DNA of 64,000 bases from contig JAJPHD010000001.1 of the NCBI GenBank assembly GCA_021325455.1, positions 154,306 to 218,305 on the forward strand, written 5' to 3'. The notes under the pieces were generated by a model, which did not search any database, was not told the DNA's origin, and saw nothing but the letters and a program-made list of their open reading frames with translations. Source of the stretch: Actinomycetota bacterium (GTDB lineage: Bacteria; Actinomycetota; Acidimicrobiia; Acidimicrobiales; JAJPHD01). How positions within the stretch are numbered: the first letter of the stretch is position 1; each line of letters opens with the position of its first letter. This document shows, piece by piece, positions 9,609-18,510 of the stretch. The position numbers and the translations under genes were made by a program.

Positions 9609-9661
9609 GTCCGGGCCCGGACGCGTTCCCGGGCCGCGGCACCAAGGCCGCGGCCCGGGAA
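9609..9661. terminator. Two adjacent palindromes between hemB and the secreted-protein gene
   Basis: GTCCGGGCCCGGAC at 9609-9622 is a perfect 14-base palindrome. Next to it TTCCCGGGCCGCGGC (9626-9640) and its exact complement (9647-9661) form a 15-base-pair stem with a six-base loop (ACCAAG). The large stem lies 24 bases beyond the stop of the upstream secreted-protein gene and can terminate it; there is no T-run. The smaller palindrome touches the hemB start and could be an operator. The roles are inferred from position. Confidence 0.6.
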
Positions 9662-9685
9662 GGGAAGCTCGCCCCGCGGGGCCGG

Positions 9686-11494
9686 CTAGGGCCGGGGAGC
9701 GCTGTAGAGGTAGGTGTCCCAGTCGGTGTAGTTGTCCCGCAGCACGGGGCCCACGTACTCGGTCGCCATGTAGATGCGCTGGTCGAAGGACTGACCGGCC
9801 GAGTAGTCACCGTACCGGCAGGACGTGCCGAACCCGAAATACGGGTAGCAGCTGAAGTCGTCCAGCGGCGCCGTCCCCGCCGTCGCCTGGTGGACACGGC
9901 CCCGCACTCCCCGGGTGCCCAGGACGTACGCATAGGCCGGGGTGGGGTAGGTCGAGTCGCCGGCCACGGCGAAGTTCATGTAGCCGAGGCCATTGTAGGC
10001 CACCTCGATGCTCGGGTAGAGCAGGTTCTGGCTGGTAGCCAGGGTGCCCTGGCTCACCACCGAGGCGGACACCGAGCTCCCCGAGACCGACGGCTTCAGC
10101 ACCACCCAGTCCGCTCCCGACCGCTCCTGACCCTGGTAGGGCACGATGGTCGAGTACTCGGCGTAGAGGTTGCCCTGGGTGTAGGTGACCTCCTGGACGG
10201 CGTCGAAGTCGGTGTCGAGCTGGGCCTCGCCGTCCCCCACGGACTGGCCGAGAGGGATGGGCCCGGCCTTCTGGGTGGCGTTGGGCGGCTGGCCGTACTC
10301 GTGCACCCCGACGGGGGAGCTCACCAGCGTGGGGGTGCCCCCGCTGTTGAGGACGGACGTGTCGAGCAGGGCGTAGACCTCGAGCCGCCGGCCGTAGAGG
10401 GCGTCACCGTTGGACTCGACGAAGTACTCCGTGCTCGGCATGTGGGCGTACTGGGGGACCGACGCCGGGGACAGGTGGTAGGTCTGCCCGAAGATGTCGG
10501 TCGGCACCCGGTACTTCACCACCCGCGGGGTCCCGCTCATGCTCGTGGCGTCGCCCTCCAGCTGGCGCTTGGACATGGCGTAGAGGATCACGCCGTTGTA
10601 GCCCGAGGTCTCCCCGAACTCGTTGGTGGCGATGTAGAAGCCATTGGCATCGGCCCCGATCTGGTCGTAGTCGCCGAAGCAGGGGCAGTTGGGCTGGCCC
10701 GAGTCGGTGGTGTCGATCGAGAACGTGGCGTAGGTGCCGAACGGGTCGGAGGTCGAGCTCACGTCGATGAACTGGGTGCTCGTCGGGTTCTGCGAGTTGC
10801 CCACGTCGAACATGGTGAGGAACCACCGGTGGCTGCCCGGGTCCCAGTAGACGCGGGGATCGGACATGGCGGCCGTGGCCGGCTGGCCGAAGAGCTCGTA
10901 GGCGGGGATGCTCCCGAGGAGCGCCTGGCCGCGGGTGTTGTAGATGGCAAGGGCATCATTGACGAACTCCACCTCCACGGTCCCGGCCGAGCTGGGGCCG
11001 ACGGCCAGGCCCTGGTCGGGAGGGGTCACGTCGGGGATGCCCTGGTACGGAACGTTGACCGAGGCGCTGTTGGGAGCGGTCAGCCCGGTGAAGCCGCTCT
11101 CCCCGGCCACGTTGCCGGTTATGGAGGAGGTGGCCGTGGCGGCCGCGGCGGTGCGGAAGGCCTTGGGCATGCCCGCCGACCGGCTCTGCAGGGCCTGCTG
11201 GCGGGCAGGGGTCAGCTTCATGGGCACGGTGCGCCCGGCCTGGCTGGCCGAGGCCCCGCTCCGGGCCGCCGCCACCCGGCCGGCGTAGTTCTGGGACAGC
11301 TGCTTCAGGTTCACCGTTCCCACCCGGTGGGCGCTCAGGACCCCGGAGGCCTGGTAGCGCCGGGTGGTGCTGGTCTGGGCGTGGGCTGCCGTGGCGGGCA
11401 GGGCCAGGAGGCCCCCGATGAGGCTTGCCGCCCCCACCCCCCCGGCCATGGCCCGCAGGCCCAGCCGGTGGGTCCTCCCCCTTCGTTCTCTCAT
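9686..11494 (-). CDS. Large secreted protein of unknown function, probable beta-propeller
   Basis: A 602-residue exported protein I do not recognise. From the ATG at 11494 (after a purine-rich GGAGAGGGAGAC ribosome-binding site) it has Arg-rich N-region, a hydrophobic core near residues 16-36 and an Ala-x-Ala site (TAAHAQ), a classic signal peptide. The mature part is rich in Gly, Ser, Tyr, Trp and Asn and contains propeller-like repeats such as DPRVYWDPGSHRWFLTMFD and GDYDQIGADANGFYIATNEFGE, plus a CPC pair. It is compositionally like the second secreted protein at 23.5-25 kb. It sits on the same strand between cobA-hemD and hemB, inside an otherwise haem-only series, but has its own long leader and a terminator behind it. 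Confidence 0.75.
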   Translation of the reverse strand: MRERRGRTHRLGLRAMAGGVGAASLIGGLLALPATAAHAQTSTTRRYQASGVLSAHRVGTVNLKQLSQNYAGRVAAARSGASASQAGRTVPMKLTPARQQALQSRSAGMPKAFRTAAAATATSSITGNVAGESGFTGLTAPNSASVNVPYQGIPDVTPPDQGLAVGPSSAGTVEVEFVNDALAIYNTRGQALLGSIPAYELFGQPATAAMSDPRVYWDPGSHRWFLTMFDVGNSQNPTSTQFIDVSSTSDPFGTYATFSIDTTDSGQPNCPCFGDYDQIGADANGFYIATNEFGETSGYNGVILYAMSKRQLEGDATSMSGTPRVVKYRVPTDIFGQTYHLSPASVPQYAHMPSTEYFVESNGDALYGRRLEVYALLDTSVLNSGGTPTLVSSPVGVHEYGQPPNATQKAGPIPLGQSVGDGEAQLDTDFDAVQEVTYTQGNLYAEYSTIVPYQGQERSGADWVVLKPSVSGSSVSASVVSQGTLATSQNLLYPSIEVAYNGLGYMNFAVAGDSTYPTPAYAYVLGTRGVRGRVHQATAGTAPLDDFSCYPYFGFGTSCRYGDYSAGQSFDQRIYMATEYVGPVLRDNYTDWDTYLYSAPRP

Positions 11495-11661
11495 GTCTCC
11501 CTCTCCTCGCTCTCGTGGCACTGCGCTCATGGGCGCGACAGAGAACGGGGATTGCACCGTGTCCCCCGGGACCGCCTACCCCTCGCAGAGCCCCCACCAC
11601 CTATGGGTGAGAAGCGGAAGCTAACACCGCCTCGCCGCAACGGCAAGCGCTTCTGGGGCTC

Positions 11662-13155
11662 CTACCGGTCCGGACTGGGTCCGCGACGGCCCCCCCGCCG
11701 GGCAGCCTCCGCCTCCAGGGCTGCCACCAAGCCGGTGATGGTGTGGCTCCCGGCCACCACATCGACGTGCAAGCCCCGCGACGCGGCCTCGGCGGCTGTG
11801 ACGGGTCCGATGCATGCCACCAGGGGCGGCGTCGCCTCCCTCCCGGCCACCTCCAGCCACCCGTTCACGGTCGAGGGCGCCGTGAACGTGATGGCGTCGG
11901 CCTGCCTGGCCCAGGCCAGGTCATCGGCCGAGGGCCCCGGCTGGGGACGGCCGGTCCGGTAGGCCTCGACCACCACGACCTCCCAGCCCGCCGAACGCAG
12001 GCCCTCGGGCAGCACGTCGCGGGCCACGGCGGCCCGGGGGAGCAGGACCCTGCCTCCTGCCTGCGGGGGCGGCGGGAAGCTCGCCACGAGGTCCTCCGCC
12101 ACATAGGTGCCGGGCACGAGGTCGGCCACGATCCTGTGCTCCTCCAGGGCCTTAGCCGTGGCGGGCCCGATGGCCGCCACCTTGGCCGCACCGAGGTCCC
12201 GAGCGTCGCGGAGCAGGGGGAGGAAGCGCCGGACGGCGTTGGCGGAGGTGAACACCACCCAGTGGTACTCCCGGGCCCGCCCCGCCTCGCGGGCCAGGGC
12301 CACCCCGCCGTCGGCGGGGCCCTCGATGCTTATGACCGGGATGCTGCGCGCCACCGCCCCTGCCTCCGCCAGCCGGGCCACCAGGGCCGCCGCCTGGCCC
12401 GGGGCCCTGGTCACCACCACCCTCCAGCCCAGGAGGGGCCGCCGGGAGTACCAGCCGAGGTCGAGGGCCGACACGGCACCGATCACCATGGTGGCAGGGG
12501 GCTTCACCTCCACCTGGCCCAGCTGGCCGAGGGTGGTCCGGACCACCTCCTGGAACGGGCGCGTCCCCCAGCGCACGGCCAGGACCGGCGTCCCCGGGTC
12601 CCGGCCGCCGGCCATGAGGCGGGTGGCGATGTGGCCCCGGTGGGCCACTCCCATGAGGACCACGATCGTCCCCCCGGCCCTGGCCAGGGCCTCCCAGTCC
12701 ACCTCGGCATCGAGAGCCTGGCGGTGGTGGCCGGTCACCACCGTGAAGGAGGTCGCCAGGCCCCGGTGGGTCACCGGCACCCCGGCATAGGCGGGGGCTG
12801 CCACCGCCGAGGTGATGCCCGGCACCACCTCGTAGGCCACCCCCGCCTCCTCCAGGGCCAGCGCCTCCTCACCCCCCCGGCCGAACACGAAGGGATCCCC
12901 TCCCTTGAGGCGCACCACACACCGTCCCGACCGGCCTGCCTCCACCAGGAGGCGGTTGATGCCGCCCTGGTCCACCGGGGTTCCCGGTTGCTTGCCCACG
13001 TCCACCCGCTCAGCGGAGGGGGGAGCCAGCTCCAGGAGCTCAGCGCTGGTCAGGCGATCATGGACCACCACGTCGGCCCGGGCGAGCAGCTCGGCCGCCC
13101 GCACCGTGAGCAGCCCCGGGTCCCCGGGGCCCGCTCCCACGAGGTAGACGGTCAT
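11662..13155 (-). CDS. cobA-hemD: Fused uroporphyrinogen-III C-methyltransferase / uroporphyrinogen-III synthase
   Basis: A 497-residue fusion. Residues about 1-245 are the SAM-dependent CobA/SumT domain that makes precorrin-2 for sirohaem and corrinoids: N-terminus MTVYLVGAGPGDPG, VVRLKGGDPFVFGRG, VPGITSAVAAPAYAG and GTIVVLMGV. Residues about 255-485 are a HemD domain that closes and inverts the tetrapyrrole ring, with WVVFTSANAVRRF and FTAPSTVNGW. The ATG at 13155 overlaps the hemC stop (ATGA). Such fusions are common in actinobacteria. It shares the operon with hemA and hemC and feeds both haem and sirohaem. Confidence 0.93.
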   Translation of the reverse strand: MTVYLVGAGPGDPGLLTVRAAELLARADVVVHDRLTSAELLELAPPSAERVDVGKQPGTPVDQGGINRLLVEAGRSGRCVVRLKGGDPFVFGRGGEEALALEEAGVAYEVVPGITSAVAAPAYAGVPVTHRGLATSFTVVTGHHRQALDAEVDWEALARAGGTIVVLMGVAHRGHIATRLMAGGRDPGTPVLAVRWGTRPFQEVVRTTLGQLGQVEVKPPATMVIGAVSALDLGWYSRRPLLGWRVVVTRAPGQAAALVARLAEAGAVARSIPVISIEGPADGGVALAREAGRAREYHWVVFTSANAVRRFLPLLRDARDLGAAKVAAIGPATAKALEEHRIVADLVPGTYVAEDLVASFPPPPQAGGRVLLPRAAVARDVLPEGLRSAGWEVVVVEAYRTGRPQPGPSADDLAWARQADAITFTAPSTVNGWLEVAGREATPPLVACIGPVTAAEAASRGLHVDVVAGSHTITGLVAALEAEAARRGGRRGPSPDR

Positions 13156-14063
13156 GGTCGCCCGGGCCGCCGCAGGAGGGCCCGCCCGCCGCAACCGTCG
13201 AGCAACCCCAGGGCCACCTCCCGGCCCAGGGCGACCGGGTCGTCACCGGTGGCCCGCTGGCGCAGGAGCACCCTGCCGTCGGGTGAGGCGATCAGGCCGT
13301 CCAGCTCCAGCCCGTCAGGGACGGGCCGGGAGTGGGCGGCGATGGGCAGCTCGCACCCGGCGCCCATCTCGCCGAGAAAGGAGCGCTCGGCCTCCACCAT
13401 GGCCCGGCAGAGGGGGTCATCGATCTCCCCGAGGAGCCCGACCAGCTCTTCGTCCTCCTCCCGGCACTCGACAGCCAGGGCTCCCTGGGCCACCTGGGGC
13501 AGCACCAGGCCGGGCTCGAGGATCTGCGCAGCGCGCTCCCTCCAGCCCAGGCGGTCGAGGGCCGCCATCGCCACCACCACGGCCCCGCCGGGAGGGACCT
13601 TCTCCAGGCGGGTGCCGATGTTCCCCCGCAGGTCCACAAAGGCCAGGTCAGGACGGAGCCAGGACAGCTGGGCCCGGCGGCGGGCCGACCCTGTCGCCAC
13701 CAGGGCCCCCGGTCCCAGCTGCTCCAGGGACCGGCCCACGAGGGCGTCGCGGGGATCCCCCCGCTCGGGCACGGCGGCGAGCACCAGGCCCGGGACGGGG
13801 GCGGAGGGCAGGTCCTTGGCCGAGTGAACGGCGAGGTCGGCCCGGCCCTCGAGGACGGCCGACTGCACCTCCTTGACGAAGACGCCCTGACCTCCGATGG
13901 CGCTGATGCTGCGCTCCCCCTGCCGGTCACCGGAGGTGTCGACCAGCACCAGCCGGACCTGCGCCCCCAGGCCCTCGAGCTGGGCGCCCACCCGCCCGGC
14001 CTGCCAGCGGGCCAGGGGGCTGCCCCGCGTGGCGAGGCGGAGGGGGCGGGAGGCGGCCCTCAG
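13152..14063 (-). CDS. hemC: Hydroxymethylbilane synthase, probable CTG start
   Basis: HemC polymerises four porphobilinogens to hydroxymethylbilane. The conserved N-terminus RLATRGSPLARWQA is encoded upstream of the first ATG/GTG/TTG in frame (GTG at 13991), which would cut 24 residues including this conserved strand. In that frame no standard start exists before hemA coding sequence; the best candidate is CTG at 14063-14061, overlapping the hemA stop in CTGA. This gives 303 residues, the normal family length. Other motifs are AVHSAKDLP (catalytic Asp) and the dipyrromethane cysteine in GAGCELP. Translation would be coupled to hemA. Confidence 0.88.
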   Translation of the reverse strand: MRAASRPLRLATRGSPLARWQAGRVGAQLEGLGAQVRLVLVDTSGDRQGERSISAIGGQGVFVKEVQSAVLEGRADLAVHSAKDLPSAPVPGLVLAAVPERGDPRDALVGRSLEQLGPGALVATGSARRRAQLSWLRPDLAFVDLRGNIGTRLEKVPPGGAVVVAMAALDRLGWRERAAQILEPGLVLPQVAQGALAVECREEDEELVGLLGEIDDPLCRAMVEAERSFLGEMGAGCELPIAAHSRPVPDGLELDGLIASPDGRVLLRQRATGDDPVALGREVALGLLDGCGGRALLRRPGRP

Positions 14064-15337
14064 AGGCGGAACAGCGTGCGCAGGGCCTCCCCGAGGCGCT
14101 CCGCCTTGGGCGTGCCAGCCGTTTCCTTGAGGGCCATGGTGGGCTCGTGCAGCACCTTGGCCAGGAGCTGTCGGGTCAGGGCCTCGACCATCTCACGATC
14201 CTCCGGGCCCAGGCGAGCCAGCCGGGACCGGTAGCGCTCGAGCTCGGCCAGGCGCAGCGTCTCGGCCCTCTGGCGGAGGGCCGAGACCATGGGCGAGGCG
14301 GTACGGGAAGCCCGCCGCTCCAGGTAGCGCTGGACCTCGTCGGCCACGATGGCCCGCACCTTGCCCACCTCGGCCTGGCGGCCGGACACGCCGGCCCGGG
14401 CGAAGGCGGCCAGGTCCTCCATGTCGAGAAGGCCCACCCCGGGGAGGTCCCGTACCTCTCGGTCGATGTCCCTCGGGACGGCCACATCCACCACGAGGAG
14501 GGGGCGGTGCTGGCGGAGGGCCATGGCCGGGGCCAGCTCCTCGGCCCCGATTATGACGGTGGGGGAGCTGGTCGAGGCCAGCAGCACGTCGACGTCCAGG
14601 AGGGCTTCCCCGAGCCGGGCCGGATCCATCGGGTGGCCGAGGTCCACGGGCTGGCCCCCGATCCTCCCGGCCAGGGCCCTGGCCCGCTCCCAGGTGCGGT
14701 TGGCGACGAGGACCCGGGCCCCTGCCCCGGCCAGGGCGGTGGCCATCGCCTCCCCCATCTCCCCCGTGCCCAGCACCAGGACCGAGGAGCCCTCGAGCCT
14801 GCCGCCCAGGTGCTGGCGGGCCAGGGACACGGCGGACTGGGAGATCGACGTCGTCCCCCTGGCGATACCGGTCTCGGAACGAGCCCGCTTGCCCACGGTC
14901 ACGGCCTGGCGGAACAGGTCCGAAAGGGTGGGACCGGCGGCATCCTCCTCCCTGGCCCGCTCCCAGGCCCGCCTCACCTGGGCCAGGATCTCGCTCTCAC
15001 CCAGGACGGCCGAGTCCAGCCCGGCGGCGACCTCGAACAGGTGGGTGACGGCAGCGTCGTCGAAGTAGCAGTAGAGGTGGTCGCTCACCTCCTCGGGACG
15101 GCTCAGGCTCAGGTCGGCCAGCAGGCGCCGCACCTCGGCCAGGCCGGCGTGGAACCTCTCGGCCACGGCATAGACCTCGGTGCGAGCGCAGGTGGACAGG
15201 ACGACGACCTCGGACAGGCTGCCCGGGTCGAGGAGGCTGCGCAGGACCTTGGGCAGGGCGGCATCGCTCACCGTCGTGCGCTCCAGCACCCCGAGGGGGG
15301 CTGTCCGCTGGTTGAGGCCTACGACAACGACAGACAC
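14060..15337 (-). CDS. hemA: Glutamyl-tRNA reductase
   Basis: HemA reduces glutamyl-tRNA to glutamate-1-semialdehyde, the first committed step of the C5 pathway. The 425-residue product has the nucleophilic cysteine in VLSTCARTEVY (C50, the canonical position), LGESEILAQVR, the NADPH-binding loop LGTGEMGEAMA near residue 190, VANRTWERA, and the C-terminal dimerisation domain. The GTG start at 15337 lies inside the end of the precorrin-2 dehydrogenase gene (19-base overlap). Its stop overlaps the hemC CTG codon. Confidence 0.95.
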   Translation of the reverse strand: MSVVVVGLNQRTAPLGVLERTTVSDAALPKVLRSLLDPGSLSEVVVLSTCARTEVYAVAERFHAGLAEVRRLLADLSLSRPEEVSDHLYCYFDDAAVTHLFEVAAGLDSAVLGESEILAQVRRAWERAREEDAAGPTLSDLFRQAVTVGKRARSETGIARGTTSISQSAVSLARQHLGGRLEGSSVLVLGTGEMGEAMATALAGAGARVLVANRTWERARALAGRIGGQPVDLGHPMDPARLGEALLDVDVLLASTSSPTVIIGAEELAPAMALRQHRPLLVVDVAVPRDIDREVRDLPGVGLLDMEDLAAFARAGVSGRQAEVGKVRAIVADEVQRYLERRASRTASPMVSALRQRAETLRLAELERYRSRLARLGPEDREMVEALTRQLLAKVLHEPTMALKETAGTPKAERLGEALRTLFRL

Positions 15338-15996
15338 GCCTTGAGCCGCTCCCTTGCTTCCTCTACCCGGCCGGCTCGGACCAACCCGAGCATGTCGGAG
15401 TCCAGCACAGTTTGCCAGTCGAGGCCGGAGGTGGGCCTCCCCCTCTGCCTGAGCTCCTCCCGGGCCTCGGAGAGCAGGCCGGCCAGGACGGAGTACTCGG
15501 GGCCCACCTCACCGGCCAGCCGGTCCCTCAGCCAGGAGGCCAGGGCCGGGCTCTGGCCCGCCGTGGCCACGGTGACCGTCACCTGGCCCTGCCGCAGTAC
15601 GGAGGGCAGGGTGAACGAGCAGGCCTCCGCATCGTCGGCCACGTTCACCCACATCCCGGCCCTCTCGGCCTCGTCGGCCACGGCCCGGCTGACCATGGGG
15701 TCGTCCACTGCCACCATGACCAGCCAGTAGCGCCGACCGGCAGGCCCGGCCGGGCCGGAGGCCAGCTCACCCGGCCGCCAAGGTCTCTCCTCCCACGTCA
15801 AGCTGGCCGGGCCGGTGACGATCCCCGAGAGGCGCCGCACCTCGGCGCCGACCCGCGAGGCCACCACGTGCACCCGGGCCTGGCACCGGAGCAGGGCCTC
15901 GGCCTTGCGGGCGGCCACCGCCCCTCCCCCCACCACCAGGCAGGGTCGCCCGGCCACCACCAGGCTCACCGGATAGTGAGGAACGCCTTGCGCCAT
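15319..15996 (-). CDS. Precorrin-2 dehydrogenase (sirohaem synthase N-terminal, Met8/SirC type)
   Basis: A 225-residue NAD-dependent enzyme that oxidises precorrin-2 to sirohydrochlorin, and in some homologues also chelates iron. The start YPVSLVVAGRPCLVVGGGAVAARKAEALL carries the NAD Rossmann glycines, seen here in short pieces (VVGGGAVAARK), followed by NVADDAEACSFTLPS, a block typical of CysG-N/Met8. The ATG at 15996 lies 14 bases after the ligase stop. Its position ahead of hemA and with the CobA domain downstream shows that sirohaem and haem synthesis are co-expressed. Confidence 0.9.
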   Translation of the reverse strand: MAQGVPHYPVSLVVAGRPCLVVGGGAVAARKAEALLRCQARVHVVASRVGAEVRRLSGIVTGPASLTWEERPWRPGELASGPAGPAGRRYWLVMVAVDDPMVSRAVADEAERAGMWVNVADDAEACSFTLPSVLRQGQVTVTVATAGQSPALASWLRDRLAGEVGPEYSVLAGLLSEAREELRQRGRPTSGLDWQTVLDSDMLGLVRAGRVEEARERLKACLSLS

Positions 15997-16010
15997 GGGA
16001 CAGGCCGAGG

Positions 16011-17501
16011 TCAGGGCCGGCCCAGGGCTCGCCGCAGGACCTCGCCGGTGGCGATGCGGGGCAGGGCGTCCGCCACCACCACCTCCACGGGGCACTTGTA
16101 CCGGGCCAGGTACCGGGCACAGTGGTCGATCAGCTCCTTTTCGCCGGGCGGGTCGGCTCCGGGGGCAGGCACCACATAGGCCCGCACCGCCTCGCCGGAG
16201 CGCCGATCGGGGAACCCTGCCACGGCCGCCTCCGCCACGGCGGGGTGGGCGGCCAGCACCGCCTCGACCTCGCCGGGGAAGACGTTGAACCCGGACACGA
16301 CGATCAGGTCCTTGGCCCGGTTGACCAGGTGCAGCGACCCTGCCCCGTCCACCACGGCCACGTCCCCCGTGTGCAGCCAGCCGTCGGGACCGAGGACCCG
16401 AGCGGTGGCCCCGGGTGCGCCCCAGTACCCGGCAAAGACGTTGGGGCCCCGGACCCAGATCTCGCCGGGGTCCCCGGGCAGGGCCTCGCCCCCGCCCTCG
16501 TCCACCAGCCGCAGCTCCAGGCCCGGAAGGGGTGCGCCCACCGAGCCCGGGCCTGCCCGGCCATCGACCAGGGTGGAGGCCACCACCGGTGATGCCTCCG
16601 TGAGCCCGTAGCCCTGCCCGAGCGGTATCCCGAAGCGGTCGGTGAACCGCTCGGCCACCTCCCGGGGCAGGGCGGCGCCCCCGGACACGGCCAGCCGGAC
16701 CGAGCGGAGGACCGCCGCCTCCCCGGTCCCGGCCCAGGCCGCGAACATGGGCGGCGCGCCGGCGACCACGCTCACCTGGTGCTCCTCGACGGCGGCCAGG
16801 GCCTCCGAGGGGCCTCCCCGCGCCAGAAGCACCAGTCCGGCGCCGGTGGCCAGGGCCAAGCCCAGGACCACGTTGAGGCCGTAGATATGGAAGAGGGGAA
16901 GGGCGGCCAGGCACCTGTCATCCGGGTGGATGGCATGGGCAGGCACTCCCAGCACCTGGTCCTGGTTGGCCAGGAGGTTGCCGTGGGTGAGCATGGCCGG
17001 CTTGGGGCTGCCCGCCGTCCCGGATGTGAAGAGCAGGACGGCCAGGTCGTCCCGTTCCCTGGGGACCGGCTCCAGGGCCCCTGGACCGGGAGCGCTCGAG
17101 CCCGGGCCTGCCTCGGCCGGGGAGCCCGGGACCAGCACATGGCCCGGCCCGGCGCCGGCCTTGCCCAGGTCGGCCAGGGCTGCCGCTCCTCCGGGGTCTC
17201 CCACGGCCGCCTTGGCCCCCACCGCCGCCAGCTCCCGGGACAGCTCGGCGGGAGGGCTGGCCGGGTTGAGGGGGACGGCCACCGCCCCCGTCGCCAGCAC
17301 CCCCAGGTAAGCCGCCACGAACAGGGCCTGAGAGCCCGCCACGATGGCCACCCGGTCGCCGGGACCCACCCCGCGGGAAGCCAGGCCCCGCTGCCACCCC
17401 CCCGCCTCGGAACACAGCTCGCCCCAGGTCCAGGACCGGCTGCCGCACCGGAGGGCCATGGCCCCCGATGGGTGGCGCTGAGCCAGCTCAGCCAGGTTCA
17501 C
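16011..17501 (-). CDS. AMP-dependent acyl-CoA synthetase/ligase, substrate unknown
   Basis: A 496-residue ANL-superfamily adenylating enzyme. The phosphate-binding motif LLFTSGTAGSPKPAMLTH lies near residue 155, followed by GYGLTEASPV, the GDVAVVDGAGSLH hinge region and RAKDLIVVSGFNVFP, with a C-terminal lysine in LPRIATGEVLRR. It most resembles medium/long-chain fatty-acyl-CoA ligases, but the substrate cannot be read from sequence. I use the GTG at 17501; the longer upstream frame is a shadow of the SAM hydrolase gene. It sits between that gene and the haem genes, an association of unclear meaning. Confidence 0.82.
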   Translation of the reverse strand: MNLAELAQRHPSGAMALRCGSRSWTWGELCSEAGGWQRGLASRGVGPGDRVAIVAGSQALFVAAYLGVLATGAVAVPLNPASPPAELSRELAAVGAKAAVGDPGGAAALADLGKAGAGPGHVLVPGSPAEAGPGSSAPGPGALEPVPRERDDLAVLLFTSGTAGSPKPAMLTHGNLLANQDQVLGVPAHAIHPDDRCLAALPLFHIYGLNVVLGLALATGAGLVLLARGGPSEALAAVEEHQVSVVAGAPPMFAAWAGTGEAAVLRSVRLAVSGGAALPREVAERFTDRFGIPLGQGYGLTEASPVVASTLVDGRAGPGSVGAPLPGLELRLVDEGGGEALPGDPGEIWVRGPNVFAGYWGAPGATARVLGPDGWLHTGDVAVVDGAGSLHLVNRAKDLIVVSGFNVFPGEVEAVLAAHPAVAEAAVAGFPDRRSGEAVRAYVVPAPGADPPGEKELIDHCARYLARYKCPVEVVVADALPRIATGEVLRRALGRP

Positions 17502-17559
17502 TGCCGTGACTGGGCCGTCCCCACCAGGGGTGCTCGCCGGCCGGGCCCTCGGTCGCCGG

Positions 17560-18402
17560 TCAACCCGGCCCCACCGGCCGGCGCAGCACGACCTCGGTGC
17601 CCGGGGAGATCCCCAGGCGGCTCGCCGCTGGCGCCCGGTCGAGCACCAGTGCCGGCAACCCGCTCGAGTCCACCACCAGGCCCAGCTCACCGGGGGCGAG
17701 GTCGGCAAAGGCCCGGGCCCGGCGGGCCCTCGCCGCCGGGCGGCCGGCCAGGTGGACCTCCACCGCCGCCCCCAGCCGGTCCAGCTCGCTCGGGGGCACG
17801 TCCAGCTGGGCGTTGCCGAACCGGTCCACCCACAGGACGTCGCAGGCCACCCCGTCGGGAAGCGGCCTCGGGGCTGATTGCGGGCCGGGGACCAGGCTGG
17901 CGGGGTCGACCTCCTCGCCCAGGTCGTCCAGGTTCGCCCCCCTGGCCAGGGCGGCGGCCGCCGGGGCGAACACGTCGCGTCCGTCGAAGGTCGGACCGGC
18001 GGCCGGCCCACCACCGACGGCTGGGTCCGAGAAGACCGGGTAGCGGGCGGGAGGCAGCCTGACGGCCCGGGCCGCCCCGCCCAGGACGGCCAGGGCCGGC
18101 ATCAGGAGCCCGTTGTCGGGGGCCACGAAGCGCAGCGAGTCGCCCCGTGCCGGTTCGACGGCCAGGGCTCTCCGGGCCGTACCCACCCCGGGGTCCACCA
18201 CTCCCAGCACGACCCCCGGGGCCAACCAGGAGACGGCCCGGCGCAGGGCCAGGGAACCGGCCCTGATGTCGTGAGGAGGGATGTCGTGGGTGAGGTCCAC
18301 GACCAAGGCCTCCGGGGCCAGGCGCCGGAGCACGGACTTGACCACGCCGACGAACTCATCGGCGAGCCCGTAGTCGGTGAGGAAGCTGATGGTCGGGTTC
18401 AT
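17560..18402 (-). CDS. SAM hydrolase / SAM-hydroxide adenosyltransferase (DUF62 family)
   Basis: A 280-residue member of the DUF62 family, which cleaves S-adenosylmethionine with water to adenosine and methionine (or is related to chlorinase/fluorinase). Visible motifs are FLTDYGLADEFVGVVK at the N-terminus, DLTHDIPPHDI, VVDPGVGTARRALAV and the FVAPDNGLLMPAL block, then DRFGNAQLDV in the C-terminal domain. The DPGVGT block fits the hydrolase branch rather than halogenases. The ATG at 18402 is the family start; TATGGT 15 bases upstream may be the -10 box. It heads the minus-strand haem-associated series. Confidence 0.87.
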   Translation of the reverse strand: MNPTISFLTDYGLADEFVGVVKSVLRRLAPEALVVDLTHDIPPHDIRAGSLALRRAVSWLAPGVVLGVVDPGVGTARRALAVEPARGDSLRFVAPDNGLLMPALAVLGGAARAVRLPPARYPVFSDPAVGGGPAAGPTFDGRDVFAPAAAALARGANLDDLGEEVDPASLVPGPQSAPRPLPDGVACDVLWVDRFGNAQLDVPPSELDRLGAAVEVHLAGRPAARARRARAFADLAPGELGLVVDSSGLPALVLDRAPAASRLGISPGTEVVLRRPVGPG

Positions 18403-18510
18403 GGCAGCGTCATGACGACCATAGGGGCTCCCGGCCCAGGGCGCTTGCCTTGGGGGCGCCGGGCCGGGGTTACACAAGGCGGTGGACCGGCTGACCGGCC
18501 CCCGCCCGTG

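Noticed and set aside
9200-13827. Very long plus-strand frames (up to 920 codons) over hemB, the secreted gene and cobA-hemD/hemC
   Set aside because: All are opposite to genes with full catalytic motifs, and their products are low-complexity Gly/Pro/Arg/His sequences.
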